Source: Apostichopus japonicus
Taxonomy: Eukaryota > Echinodermata > Holothuroidea > Aspidochirotida > Stichopodidae
DNA length: 64,000 bases
Assembly (NCBI RefSeq): GCF_037975245.1
Contig: NC_092576.1
Span: 6,720,001-6,784,000 of the forward strand
Direction of reading: 5' to 3'
In this document: positions 27,497 to 40,909 of the stretch, in pieces
Numbering within the stretch: position 1 is the stretch's first letter
Layout: each line of letters starts with the position of its first letter
The notes under the pieces: generated by a model
The model's input: the letters and a program-made list of their open reading frames with translations, nothing else
Told to the model about the DNA's origin: nothing
Databases searched by the model: none
Position numbers and translations under genes: made by a program

Positions 27497-29594
27497 AAGG
27501 CTAAACTAGGGAGCCCTTCCCTCTGCAAAAGCCGAAGCCTCCTCCCAGTTTCTGAAGTCAGCTTATCAAGAGAGGACTCTAAACGTTATAGGATAGGTTG
27601 CTGAAGGCGATTAATTGCGACATGTTAAAGGATAAATAAATCCTGGAGATTTGCAGTGACCTCATAGTAGAGACTAATATTCTAACACTGTCTGTGAAAT
27701 AACTAGTCAAAACTACCTTTCCCCGAATTCCAGGAAGTTTCTAATTATTTGTTCACACCTACGTACTGTAATGGCGGCCATTATGTAACAAGGGCGCTTC
27801 AAAACTGACGTCAGCGAGCCAAACCGTAAGTTAAACAGTTCCCCTCTCTGCATGTGAATTGTACACTTGCTTTCGGAGATTGTATGGAACTTGGTCCAAA
27901 ATGCCGGAGTGCCAAGCATTTGGTTGTTATGACAAGAGAGGGGAGGAGGGAGCAGGAAAGGGAAACATGATATCATGTTCTTCCTGACGGGAAAAGGATT
28001 CCAGAGAAAAGAGAACGTACAAAATGCACAAAAGCACCAGGCTTGCTCCTCCGTCTCAGAACTGTTAGGACTAGTGTTGGCAGGGTTAGGAGCTATGGTT
28101 TATTTCACCTTTAATCCTCATATATTTTAGCGTTAATGTCTGAATACATTCATTGCAAGGAGGCTTTCACCCCAAACCAGCCAAGGACACTGGATAAACA
28201 AGAACAACAGAAAACAGATATGGCTAGGTGATTTCAGAATTTTTAACTGGTTGGGACAGTTCAATATAACCCTGTATCATTGTTACCATACAAATACTTG
28301 TGTAACGTGAAGTCTAATCAAATACAAGACTTATAATGTGACCAGCTATTCTTTACCAGACACGGTATGAACTAAACATTAAAACTAGACCATTCTCTCT
28401 AGGCAATGCAAGAACTCAAAACACAGATGTGTATAAGGGTAAGTCTTTGAAAGCTACTCTTCCAAATTATGTTCTTAAGTTTTACACTTTGAATTAAAAC
28501 AGAGAGTTATCGCCGATAACTGGTTAGATCCTATAGCTACACGATTATACACATCCCTATTTGACATGCAATCAATACTTGAGTCCAGATTTTAGAATAC
28601 GAAAGGTTTACTCCATATGAAATCTTTATTTTAAGTGAAGTTTAACTTTAAGTATACCTGTAGAGTGAAAACGGAAAGGAGTGTGGGGGGGGGGGGGAGC
28701 AAGTTAAGACCGCTTTAGGCCTTCAAAGGGTAGCTTAGGAAAGATATCTTAATACGAGGGTATTTTTATGTTACTTAAAGGATGGAATTTATGCAGACGT
28801 TTAGTCTTGATATGTTGTTGTTCTAGAAAAAAAGGAGCCTTCTAGCAATGTTTCGACGTTTAGTCTGGTTTTCAAGGCATTCACATTTTAGAATTACTTA
28901 AAGGGATTGAAGACTCGCTGATGCCGGTAATCTGACCTAGTTTCGAATGAGGTGTAACAGAAGTGTTAGACACCACCATCGATCATAGAAAATACACACA
29001 CAGCTGGCTGCCGTCGGTAATTAGACACTAGTGTACAGCCAACACATGCATCAATGGTCAATACCCACAGCACAGTGTACATATAGCAGCGATAGACATC
29101 CCAGCAGGGAGTTGTTATGGAATACCCCGATCTCAGGTCCAGATAAAAGATAACAAGGTATCACGTTTCATTACTATCTGCATTTTGTAGCGACAAAATG
29201 AAAACTTCACCTGCAAGTAACGGAAAGCTTGTTTTGCCATCTTTTATTCAAATTTTGAATTCAATGTACAATTTTGTTTTTCCATTTTCGTAAATAAATA
29301 ATAGCCATTTCTTAATAGCGAACATAATTGTGAAAATTAAAGTGATCGATTAACAAAGTTTATTAGATTAATACGAATTTCGAAATATATAATAAACATT
29401 CCCACGTAGCAGATAATCAACTAATAACTGAATTAGAACAAATAAATAGTGACCCCGAAAACCTAAACATCAAAAAGAGAAGAACACGGTTGCGTAAAGG
29501 TTATTGTAAGAAATGAGAGAGCGAGTTTCGCAATTATGAAGTTATTTCTCCACCTGTAGTAAGAATTTAAACTGATTGAAGAATGCATTTGTAT
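27495..29594. other. Intergenic, no gene recognised; one poly-G tract
   Basis: Only a G homopolymer run near 28685-28698 stands out. Open frames are short and without family resemblance. Confidence 0.5.
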
Positions 29595-30695
29595 CTGGAA
29601 TACCACTGTTCATTTTTCCTGATAAATATAATACTTCATATGAAAGATAAGGAAATTCATAGGGTGTTTTATTTGAAGACGATGAACAAAACATATATCT
29701 TGCTTAGAGAAAACAAATTGTCTATTTAATATTTTCTGTTCAACATTTAAAATAAAGTTGGAGGTAATATTACACTCCCAAAGTAAATGAACTAACGTTT
29801 CATCTCTTTCACCACAGAACGTACACCGTGGATTATCCTCCTTATTCATTCAAAGTAAATAATTAGTACCTAGAATACGATGTATAAAGCGAAACTGAAA
29901 GTATTGAATCTTAGTATCTCTAAGTGACTGGAGAGGAATCTGAAAAATATCTCTCCACTGAAGCTCACTTATATTGAAGTGCAAATTCCATTTAGAGATT
30001 GGCTTCAGTGGTGTTACAAATCTCTGGATAAGCTGATTATATGTATAACGTGAAAGGAATGGCACGTTATGAATAGAATATAGTAAAGACACACCATTGT
30101 TATCACCATGGGTAAATAATTCTTTCCAATGACTGGGAATTGCATGGATAATACCATAGTACGTTGTAAGAGGACAAGTTATACTTTTCTTTTTGTCGAC
30201 GAGTGTGATAAGAAACAATAGTTGTCATCTAATAAATCCTTTAAATATGTAATCCCCTGGTCCTGGCAGGCTTTATAACAAACAACTTTATGATCAACTT
30301 TAATATAATGATTATTCCAAATGATTTGATCCTTGAAATTACAAGTTGGGTTTTTAAATGCCAAACGGGACCAGGCATGGATAACATCATTTAATAACTT
30401 ATCAGTAGTCTTAATGTCTTCATACGAATAACAACAATCAAAAACACGATGTTTGTCAAAATTCCTTAGATCAAAGTTGAAGTATAGTTTCCATAATGCA
30501 ACACTTTTTTTTATGATATCGCCTCACCCAAGTACATTTTAAACCATCAATGAAGCTGTTAAGATGGACTGCTTTTAACCCACCACTGGAAATAGGATTA
30601 ATTAAAGTAGTACGCCTAATTTTACCAGGTTTTCCTGACCAAATAAACTTATAAATAAATAATCGACAATCAAAATCCTACAATAGGTCTTAACA
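29595..30695 (-). pseudogene. LINE ORF2 C-terminal fragment (L1/Tx1-like), inactivated
   Basis: On the minus strand, pieces follow the order of the end of an L1/Tx1-type ORF2: FIWSGKPGKIRRTTL and GGLKAVHLNSFIDGLK (about 30650-30530), a central part (30364-30179), IQYFQFRFIHRILGTNYL (to 29850), then the zinc-binding tail CTFCGERDETLVHLLWEC (29849-29610). An in-frame TGA separates the last two pieces, and the frame shifts near 30200 and again upstream. Endonuclease and RT core are absent, as in typical 5'-truncated insertions. Dead. Confidence 0.8.
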
Positions 30696-30699
30696 ATGC

Positions 30700-31689
30700 T
30701 TACTAATATAAGCCCTAAAATGATTCTTCATGTGCGTCCTACAATCATGGCCTGATGATTGGGAGGGGGGGGGGGGGTGTAGTGGCTGAAATTCCAACTG
30801 GATGGGTTTTGAAGCCAGAAAATTCCGACAACTGCCTTAAATATAAGATGTCATTACATTACATTTTCAGTGCAAACTTGTGTAAAACAATGGAAAGAAG
30901 TGGGTTGGAGGGCTTTGACCACTTTAGTAGTTTTGATATGAATGTAATGGCAATGTTGTGTTCCGTTATTTGACCTTTAAACCTCTGGAGCCAACCTGAA
31001 GGAGGGGCAATTTACCATGCCCAGAAACTTGCCACGAAGTATAGAATTCTTTACTCCTAGGACATGGACTATTATTCTGCAAGTGATACTTTTAAATGTT
31101 ATTGCGTCATGCTTAAAGTGCGGTGTGGGATAAATGTGTTCAACAGGGCCGTAATCATAAGAGGGCGGGATGGGACACTCCCCGTGATCCCCCAACCCAC
31201 CACCCCAACCCGCTAAAAAAAAAGAAGAAGAAAGAAACAGAAATCGATCTCTAGCTAAGGAAACAGAAAGACCCAAATATCTTCTTAAATGTTGTAAGAT
31301 TTAAAGAAAACCGTGTATTTTCAGGAGAAAATATAAACATTGAGGACTGTGATACAACAAATGCACCCTGAAATCCTTAGGCAGCCAGTTGTGATTAATA
31401 ACAAATAGTGAAGGAGCCTTGGCGTTCCATGCAGAGTGGAGCCAATGACTCATTTACACACAGAACACTGTGCGCACAGAACAATGGGTCCATTCGTTTA
31501 GGAATATCACAGATTGAGGTAGGCCTACAACACAGTAAGAGTGCCACTCCGTACTTTATTCCATAACTGCGAGACGCACAAAATTGTTTGAATATTTGCT
31601 TTACTTTGCAAATCTGAATATATAGAAAGTTGTAAAAGGCTTGGTGTTGGGAGAATATAAGTCGGGTCAGCCAGTTGGCCAATTTTCTA
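30700..31689. other. Intergenic, nothing recognised except a poly-G tract
   Basis: G-run near 30763-30777. No gene seen. Confidence 0.5.
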
Positions 31690-32120
31690 ATGCTAATACC
31701 ACTCCACACTGTCCTCAATGTCATGCTTCGAAGCACTCATACTGGCAGTATGAACAGTTTCTAATCTTATCTGATTCTCATTCTTAGACTCTATACTGTC
31801 CTCTCATATTATGCTTCAAAGCACTCGTACTGACAGTACAAACAGTTCCTACCTTTATCTGATCCTCATGCTAATACCACTCTTATACTGTCCTCCCATA
31901 TCGTGCTTCACAGCACTCATAGTGACAGTACAAACAGTTCCTAACCTTTGAATCTGATTCTAATGCTAATACCACTACTATACTGTCCTCCCGTATCGTG
32001 CTTCAAAGCACTCATAGTGGCAGTACAAACAGTTCCTAACCTTTATCTGATTCAAATGCTGATACCACTCCGCACTGTCCTCTCATATCATGCTTTAAAG
32101 CACTCATACTGACAGTATCT
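31690..32120. repeat. Minisatellite, about five copies of an 87-94 bp unit
   Basis: The unit start GTCCTC recurs at 31711, 31798, 31890, 31984 and 32077, each followed by a GTGCTTCAAAGCACTCAT-like core and ACAGTACAAACAGTTCCTA. Confidence 0.9.
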
Positions 32121-32173
32121 GATAGATACATGATGTTCATACTGCTAATACTGTCAGTATGTGCTTTGAAGCA
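32091..32173. repeat. Hairpin formed by the last minisatellite unit and an inverted partial copy
   Basis: 32091-32117 pairs with 32149-32173 (core CATACTGACAGTA against TACTGTCAGTATG) with a spacer of about 31 bases. The inverted piece is part of the repeat unit itself. Confidence 0.8.
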
Positions 32174-32839
32174 GGACAGGCAAGTACAGTACAGAGAGAT
32201 TTGTCCCAACTGCGTGTTCTGTTATAAATTCCGCTGACTATTCATAGCTACTGCCCTCTTCTTTTGATCGTTTTTAGTTGCATCATTATATACATGGCGC
32301 AACCGTATAAAAGTGACGAGAAATAAAAACAAATTGCCTGTTTGTGTATTTTGTTCATGGCAGCCTATACACAATGAAACCGTCAACAGTGTTACACTGG
32401 GTAAGCCTAAACAATCACAACGGTATTACCTGACCGCACCTGTTACACCCACGATAACAATTAACTTCAGTGCCAAGTGAACAGAAGACGTATATATGAT
32501 GAAATGATATTAATTGCGGTAGTTGAACTTAATAACTAATGTCAGGCACTGTGCAAAGGAATGACCTAGTCGAATCTAAGATATAGAGATGGTAACCTAT
32601 ACTTTGTATTGATGTCTAAGTATTTCTTTTCTTCAGGATTATTGCCGATAATCCATCAAAAAGACTAAATTTGTGGTTCCATTGACGATTTCGTATATAA
32701 CTGGGTTAACTCGTATAGAAAGGAGTTTAGTTAACAAGAAATGCAGAAAATTACCAGCTATTTGACTAAGTAAATGAATAACGAAAAACTGACTATGAAA
32801 TTGTTGACAATGATATAAAGAGCAAAGAAGTTTGTATCG
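32174..32839. other. Intergenic, nothing recognised
   Basis: No gene, repeat or RNA feature seen. Confidence 0.5.
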
Positions 32840-32905
32840 AGAATGGGATTTAAACCAGTCACCTCTGGATACAACCCCGGCGTTTTACCAACTGAGCTTT
32901 CCAGG
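32840..32905 (-). mobile_element. tRNA-derived SINE head
   Basis: Reverse strand reads AGCTCAGTTGGTAAAACGC (A box, plus 32898-32888) then GGTTTAAATCC (B box, plus 32856-32846) at tRNA-like spacing. The ends do not pair as an acceptor stem, so it is a SINE head rather than a tRNA gene. A related sequence (GTGTCATTGGATACAAACCC) follows near 33020. Confidence 0.6.
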
Positions 32906-32909
32906 CCTT

Positions 32910-34070
32910 GGTTGATGGTAGCGGTCCTTATACAGCCGTTTCTTTTCTGGGGTGGGGTGGGGGTGCCAGTCAGAAGCCACAGTACCCCACATACCGTTTA
33001 ACCAGGGAAATCGACCCAGTGTCATTGGATACAAACCCACGGAAGGGATTTCAGGAGAAATTCGTTTCTTTTTTATGATTATATATGTAAATGAATAACG
33101 GGAAACTAATGGAATGCCAAACTATTTTAAATTAAAGAATTTGAAAATGGAATAAAAGTTTCCAAAAGTATTGCTGCAGTCATTCTGTACGACTTACATT
33201 ATGTTCTTCAAAAGAGAATTTGACAAATCAGAAGTAGATGCTTGTTTCTTCTTACATTATAGAAGGTAGTCAGTTCAAGGTAAACAAATGTTGCACAGGT
33301 GAAAATGTCTTCGGGAACGGTTACGTAACACTGAAAACACACATTTATTTCAACAACAAAAATGGAAGTTGATTAACACCCTGAAAGACACGTAAACCAT
33401 TAACTTAAATGCATGATTTGAAGAAGTGAAACCTTTTGTATTGTGTTCTCCATTGATATGCTAATAATGCTTCTGCTTGTTATTAACCATTAAATTGCAG
33501 CCTTACATGTCTGTCATGCACATGAACGTAGGTAGCTTTTCTGAGGTGAGAGGGAAAGGGGGGGGGGACGAAACCAGCCGGATCAATTGAAAATGACGTC
33601 ACATGGGAAGGAGAATGATGTCATACTACAACACATTCGTCGCTGTTATCAATACCCAGATATCCATAATGTGGTCAAATCAGTTCCATTTATTCTAGTG
33701 AACGTCACCAAGAGCCTCTGTCACATCAACAGTCTTTCGTGAGACATCGGACGATATTGCCAGTACTGAACATTCCGAATTGCCTTTTTCATCTTACACG
33801 TGGAGTGATTTTCCTGGTGGTTATATTTTCCATTAGAGGCCTGCAAAGTGTGTGTGTGTTGTGTGTGTGTGTGTGTGGGGGGGGGTATACATTGTGTTAC
33901 GTCCCCTCAGATCATGGTGTGTATGGGGGGAGGGGATGCGCCCGCCCTTAATGGTCATGCAATTTGAACGCTGTCTTTCTAATAAAAAAACCCAATATTT
34001 TACAGTTATTTCAAAACGAATTTCATAAACTATACGTAGCAGCAAGAATTGTTTCATAGACTTTTCTTTC
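32910..34070. other. Intergenic with G-rich and GT-repeat tracts
   Basis: Poly-G near 33558-33567 and a (GT)n tract running into poly-G at 33848-33887. No gene recognised. Confidence 0.5.
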
Positions 34071-34121
34071 TACTACTACTACTACTACAACTACAACAAC
34101 AACTACTACTACTAGTACTAG

Positions 34122-34172
<51 letters not shown>
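34071..34172. repeat. (ACT)n microsatellite, left part
   Basis: Trinucleotide tract interrupted by the transposon at 34173; it continues at 35210, so the two tracts were once one locus. Confidence 0.95.
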
Positions 34173-35209
34173 CAAGGGCGGCGGAAGTACTTTTAATCTG
34201 GGGGGGGGGCACCAACGTCGAAGGGCACTTTATAGAAATTCGATTGGACTGATGCAGCCTGATATTTAGTACCCTTTATAACTCTTATTGTATTATCTTA
34301 TTTGCGTATACACATCACTGCATCAACGCCCCCCCCCCCCTCAAGGAAACAATGCATACTAGCACTGCAATATCCAATGTGCAAATTGGGAAACAAGGAA
34401 CAAGTTTTCTTTCGAGACAAAATGAGGTGAAATCATTATCAAGTCCAAGTCCCTGCACACGCGATCGATACATGCATGAAAGCAAATGAAATATGTCAAA
34501 ATACGAAAGGATGGGGTAGGTTATGGGATATTAAAACTATACTCATTATTTATAGTAGGCTATAAATGGCTTCTGCTTATTACAAAGTCACAATGTAATA
34601 TAGCAATGCATTTTTGGAAATGCAGTAGGATTTTTTTGGCAAATTGAATATGCATAATGGCACCCACCAGAATGTTAGAAGCCTTGTGGTAGTAAACATA
34701 GGCGTAGGAGGCGGGGGGCCCCCCAACCCAAAATTTTTGTGAAAATTCGGGCAATATGCTGAGAATTTTTCGGGCACCTACTGAAAGAAAAATAATTTGC
34801 TATGTGTTTTTCAATTGTTATACTGATATTATTATGATCATGATTGTTGTAATGACTTTCCCAATAATTCTAACCAATATAGAAGGATAATAACACGGCA
34901 AATGATTGTATTTTATTGGCATGCGATGTAATAACCGATGCATGCCTATATGATATGCACATTAACATGTTGAACGCGCGCGGAGCGCGCGAAAAATTTG
35001 GGTAATATTCTTCGGGCAAGTGTTACAGCCCCCCAAATCAAATTGGACCCCTACGCCTATGGTAGTAAACATATAAAACTTCCCGAAATATTTCAATAGA
35101 CGTGGGTTTCTCTTTGTAAACTCTTTTTTTTTTTTTAGAAATTTTAATGTAGAAAAAGGGCACATTTTTAACCTGAGGAAAAGTGTGCCCCCCGGTTCCG
35201 CCGCCCTTG
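34173..35209. mobile_element. Non-autonomous hAT-like element inserted in the ACT microsatellite
   Basis: Perfect 14-bp terminal inverted repeats CAAGGGCGGCGGAA / TTCCGCCGCCCTTG. It is flanked by ACTACTAC on both sides (34165-34172, 35210-35217), compatible with an 8-bp target duplication though not informative in a microsatellite. The copy at 51789-52546 fixes the same ends. No transposase. A second element is nested at 34697-35061. Confidence 0.85.
34697..35061. mobile_element. Nested hAT-like element
   Basis: Terminal inverted repeats CATAGGCGTAGG / CCTACGCCTATG with 8-bp target duplication GTAGTAAA (34689-34696, 35062-35069). It lies inside the 34173-35209 element. Contains the GGAGCGCGCG-type subterminal motif of the other local elements. 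Confidence 0.8.
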
Positions 35210-35279
<70 letters not shown>

Positions 35280-35399
35280 TTACTACTACTACTACTGCTA
35301 ATACTACTACTACTACTTCTACTACTACTACTGCTACTAATACTAATACTACTACTACTACTAATACTACTACTCTTACCACTACCACTACTACCACTA

Positions 35400-35439
<40 letters not shown>

Positions 35440-35472
35440 AATTACTACCACTACTACTACTGCTGAAACTAC
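35210..35472. repeat. (ACT)n microsatellite, right part
   Basis: About 260 bases of ACT units with scattered substitutions. It causes long artificial Thr, Ser or Val frames that are not genes. Confidence 0.97.
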
Positions 35473-35499
35473 TACCATTACGACTACTGTTACTACTAA

Positions 35500-35636
35500 T
35501 GATAATAATGATGGTCATGTTGATGATAAAGGTTATGATTATGATGGTGATGATGATGGTTATAGTGATGATGATGGGGATAGTGATGGTGATAGTGATG
35601 GTTATGATGATGATGATTGTGATTTGAATATTAAAT
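35500..35636. repeat. Cryptic GAT-rich simple sequence
   Basis: Imperfect GAT/GGT units following the ACT tract. Confidence 0.8.
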
Positions 35637-38419
35637 GTATTAATATAATAATTTTACTTATGCATTAGGTTTCTACACATAGTGAAGTTACAGGTCAATG
35701 TTTGCATGTGGGCTTGAGGGATAGATGGGCGGAGAGGTTCATGTCTCCACTTGCACCGACTTGGGGTGACATTTTTGGATGCAAATTTTCGATAAAAAGT
35801 ACGTACTGTTCCTCCTTGCATCATACCCGCCTCTTCAATAATCAAACTAAATTTCATAGCATTACAACTACCATTAACTTCAATTAACAAAACAGTACAA
35901 CATGCTGAATTTGGATTTAACGTTTTGTTTCATTGCATGGGGCAACATACATTCCACATAGCGTGCAAGTGAACCAATTATTTTCAACATAATCAACCAG
36001 TTGATATCTTTAACTTTAAGGTACGTTAGTTAGAAAAACCTTGTCATACATCTTATGGCCCCTCTCTGCTGTCGCAGTAATTCATATTTGAATTGATAAA
36101 CTCCAATTAGTAGGGGCGGGGGGGTGGATGTTAAGATGGGAATGCAATTGGTTTGCATGTTGTAGAGCGGAATAAAATAACACTGTACAAAAAACATGCC
36201 ATAATTCAAGAAGCGCACTAGTGTTGTCAAATACCATTGTTGCAATGTGTTTCATGAACTAGGGAGTAGGATGCAATGTTTTACTGTACTCCCAGTCTCA
36301 AATCACGCGCTTCGGAAGAAAACGCGATCAGAATGTCTCTGTTTCATTTTGTAACTGCTTTGTATTACGTATTCAATGTATGAACTTGAACCGTTAACTT
36401 AACTTGTTTTGGTGATTTAGTTTTCAAAATGTTTTGACCTTCAGAAGAATGGTAGCAAAGGTGTAAGGTGTAGCACTACCCGTTAAACGCCTGCAAAACA
36501 GACTGTATATATGTGTAATCAGTAGCAAGGAATCCTACTTTGATTATGATTGGCTACTGAACCCTATCATGCCTGAACAATACTCGGAATTCATACGTAG
36601 CACTGATACAAAAAACAAAAAAAACCAAGACAAAGAGAAGTATTCGCTCAAAGTTTGCTAAAGATAAAGGAAATACGAAATTGGTTGTGCATATCACGTA
36701 TAAGCATTGTCACCTTGCGCCAAGTACAAATATATTGTAAGGATTGTTCCAATAGTTTATATCTATGGAAACGACTAGCACACACTTAGGTTGCCACTAA
36801 TGCATGCTGTGAAGCATATATTAACTTATTTTACCAGCCCACTGTGTGTTCACTCACCAGTGGAAAAAATCGGATATATTACAACAACATGTGAAAACTT
36901 AAAATTGTTTCATGCTTTGACTTAAAATATTGTACCTTCACATTATCTTAATGCCCCCCCTTAACTCAAGTGTTATTAACAGAAGAAGCTACAGGCGTGG
37001 GAATAGTCATATGACAAGTTTAATTGATGATAGGATACTTTAATTAGCACTCTCCACGCCTATAGTTACATGTACATACCTACAATTATATTTCAGGTCA
37101 GACGGCGAAGCAATTTATAATACAGAATACTAAACAAATGGAACTGACAAATCATCGTGTTCAGTCAACAATATCAGTTAGTAAAAGCTGTCTTTCTCTT
37201 GTTTTTACCACATTTCCACAGACAATAATTACTTTCTAAGTGTTAACCATATATTTACAGTATCCCGCTATGACATCACCAATTTCTTTAATAATGTAGC
37301 TAAAATCCTTTTTACACTTCTGACACCTATGTGGTTTATGACCGATATAGCATCAGAGGGCACGTTGCTTGTCAAGCGCATTCATAGTGCAACAAACATG
37401 GTGGTAGTATCGTATACTGCTATAAACAAGTAATGAATTATGTTATACAGTTATGATGAACCTAGGGGCATCAAGGTACTTTTATTACGTAAGATCACTG
37501 ATGGATTCGATTTTTTAACACCGCATACTCAATGACGGATAGTCCAACCATAGGTTTTACACGTTAAATTATGATTCATAACTAGAATAGCATGACTTGG
37601 CCTATTCATTGCTTCCAAAGTTATATATTTAACACTATATCATAGAGGTCGAATGACGCAGCCACTCGTAGATTCATATGATGTATATTACCTATTTTAT
37701 AGCATGGGGATTATCCTGGGTGACGCATGATATAACAGGCTAATGGCGCAGACGACTGACAATCCACTTAAAACACCTTATTAAATGACATAAGTTTGAG
37801 TTGATCATAATTTAGTGACACAGAACTACGGCATCTTATTGATACATAGACATGGCAGTTGTCATATGACTGACAGTATAAATCTATATACCAGATGCAA
37901 TTCATCCATTATATTACCACGAGAGATTTGTATGTGAAATGTATTAATCTGGTACTAAAATGAAGGTTTTCACGGATGTGTTACTGTGAGCCTTGTTGTG
38001 TATAATATGTACGCCATGCAGCAGCAACGTGCGGAAAGGCTTGCCCGACAAGTAATGGGTGGTCTTTTCAGGGAAGAGGGTGGCGTTGAAATTCACATGG
38101 GATGTATACATAGGGTCACTGCTATATGTGGACAACGCTACTTTCAACAACACAAATGAGAGTATTTTTCAGCACAACCTCCCACTAACAGTGGGAATGA
38201 TATTGACATGCCATAATGATGTTAACCTCCTTAAACAATATACAAAAACAATTCTATAATGCACCGTGAAGAATATCTCTAGTAGAGTTTACTGTAAATT
38301 ACCCGTATTTGATTGAACTGACCAGAGAACAAACTATAAATTAAGTAGATGTATAGAGATACGTTCAAGAAATTGTGGACGTTTTTGTTACGGTCTTTAA
38401 TGTTTCCCTAAGCGATGTA
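35637..38419. other. Intergenic AT-rich DNA, no gene recognised
   Basis: No exon-like frames with family resemblance and no structured repeat were found. Confidence 0.5.
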
Positions 38420-38654
38420 ATTATTCATTATTCATATTAGACTGAAAATGTCTCCTTATTTCTCCTTAAATCGTGAACCATTCTGTAAAGACAATTTCTC
38501 TGGTCCTGCCAAGAGTGTTTACTATCAATGCCAGTCTCGCTCTCTCCACAATTATCTTCCTAGTTCACGTGACACTTGTTTAACTTTTACCATGTATAAG
38601 AAGCCTTTTAACACTTCCTGCACAGTTGAAATACACGAGAACCTAAATAAATAG
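38420..38654 (+). repeat. Dispersed sequence with exon-like frame, copy 1
   Basis: Matches 46412-46620 closely. This copy has a 68-codon open frame (38448-38654) with SVYYQCQS and FNTSCTVEIHEN, vaguely like the cysteine strands of an Ig domain, preceded by TTCATATTAG, which would serve as an acceptor. Either a duplicated exon relic or a dispersed repeat. Function unknown. Between it and 39173 lies only a poly-G tract (38731-38741). Confidence 0.45.
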
Positions 38655-40531
38655 GGTGTAGCTCACCGCGTCACTGAATTATACGTAAGTTACAGTTATG
38701 ACCAGGGCTTCACTGTGCAATTCGGGTCGGGGGGGGGGGTGGTTGTGATTTCAGTCCTCATTAAATACAAACGGAATGGTAGCTACCGTATAAATGTTAC
38801 TACTTCATAGTGGGCATAGTCAATTACGACGATAAGTGAGGGTTTTTTTTGTTTCGTTGAAACATATATCTCCAAACTTCAGAGTGTACCTCTATTGAAT
38901 ATGAAATAAAAATATTCCAACAGGTACAAATAACTAAATTTGAAACTTTGCCTTCAATAAGTAACCTAGCTTAATATGTGATATGTCACTCCTCGTAATA
39001 GTGAATGTCGTTTTCTTTGATGTAATTGTATCGGTGTAGATATATAATGGAAGCACACAACGTGTGTACAGGGCCTATATGTTTCCTTTCGATTTGCAAT
39101 TGATACGTGTAATAGTTAACTGTGAATAACGTTCAAGTTTGGAACCGTTTCAGACAAAGTACAATCTACCAGATCTCCACAACTGAATGAATAATTATAA
39201 CAAATTTCTATGTGATTGTCTCCGTTACCAGTGCTGCTTTGTTCAACTAACCGATTTGGAAATAACACCTATACATAACATTGTTGCTCGCTACCGTCAC
39301 ACATCATTGACTAATACAGTCTGCACACACTATGAAGGAATTGGTCGTGGTTAGCTGGGTTGTATCAATTTGTGCGGTTCTTTAAGTAGAAACCAATATT
39401 ATGAACTAAAAGAGGAAGTTCAAATGACTATGACGGGTAGAGGTAGACGTTGGTTTTAAGCATTATGTGTTTTCAAATACAATTCAATGTTAAATTTCTG
39501 AAAACCAATATTTTGGCCATCGGCTGCTATTCAAGCTATTTATAAATAGTTTTTATAAGTTTGGAAATTTTTGGAAACTCTGTGAGCCTACTTGTAAACA
39601 ATCATTTGTGTTCGCTTTTGCCTTCCTTGTGCCTCAATATCTAATTGTGTACACGTTGACAAACGATTTTATTTTCTTTGGGATATGTAAGTAGAACAGT
39701 ATTTGAGACACTGTTAGATGTACTTAAACAAAAAACTGACCATGGAAATTCAGCAGAATGTCTTCATGAGCCGATGCGAGTAGTTGAGATATTGTCGTAG
39801 TGAATATTCAATATTAAAGACACTATTGAAAACGGATTACATGACTTTTATGTTCCGTTTGAATTCGTCAACGTCAGTTGGATTGTTATAAACGTTGGTA
39901 TTCCACGAACACTAACTTGTTATATCTTACAATACCGGGATCTTCTCATGTCCGTGGATCAAAGACATTGAAGAGAAAATCACATTTACCCAGTGTCTAA
40001 TAACTCTCATCAAAGGATATTCTGAAAGCTTACATAAGTGAAGGTAAGTTTCTGTAGTTTTGGTAATCTCCATTGTTCTAGGCCAGTTTTTGGCATATCA
40101 AGATTATCATAAAAGTCCTCACGTAACTTGGAATGAGGTAAACAAACGATGAAAAATGTTCAAAGAAATAACAATTTGTCAACTATAGACAAGACTAATA
40201 TCAATTCATTATAAAGCTCCCTCAAAACATTGCACTCTGAAACTAAAGAGAAGTTCCTTTCAATACCAATGAACACATCCTAAACATTAGCATTCAGGTT
40301 CAAAAACAGGTATTTGCACAAAATTAAAGTGCAATTGCGATTGGTTATGAGCCGCTGTGTACGAACGTAGTAAATAAGGTGTTGATGTTGGGAAGTTTTA
40401 GTGTAGTTAAAAAACATTACTTAAAGAGTAAACCTCCATCAGTGATTTAGCTGATTTATTATTGAGCTGTGGAAGTAACGACATTGTCAATCCAAACGTC
40501 CCTGTTGATTCCCTTAAAGCACACAAGAAGT

Positions 40532-40909
40532 CAAGGGCGTAGGAACCGGGGGGGGGGGGGGGGCTGGGGGGCGCCAGCCCCCCAGTGAAAAATGTGGAGG
40601 GGCGGAAGTATCATTCCGCCCCCCCCCCCGCTCCGCAAGTCAGAAAACCCCTTTTTCATTTCCAAATGAGAAAAAAAAATTCATTTGGAGCACCAAATTG
40701 CATCTAAGGCCAGGTGAAAATACAAAATTAAGTTTACAAAATGGAGTGTGTGTTGAAGTGTGCTATATTGCACCAAATTGCATCTGAGGCCACCTGGAAA
40801 TGCAAAAAATTCCAAAGGGGAGGGGAACACCCCCTCCCCTTAGACCCCTCCCCCAGGCCGGCCATCAGTCTTCAGCCCCCCCACTCAAAAGTACCTTCCT
40901 ACGCCACTG
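40532..40909. mobile_element. Short hAT-like element with 8-bp target duplication
   Basis: Ends CAAGGGCGTAGGAA / TTCCTACGCCACTG (imperfect inverted repeats), flanked by exact CAAGAAGT at 40524-40531 and 40910-40917. Interior is G- and C-tract rich. No transposase; 378 bp. Confidence 0.85.

Noticed and set aside
31690-32120. CRISPR-like regular repeats
   Set aside because: Units of about 90 bp are contiguous without unique spacers, and the genome is eukaryotic; it is a minisatellite.
34049-35668. Long Leu, Thr, Ser and Val homopolymer frames
   Set aside because: Translations of the ACT/AGT microsatellite, in every frame; not genes.
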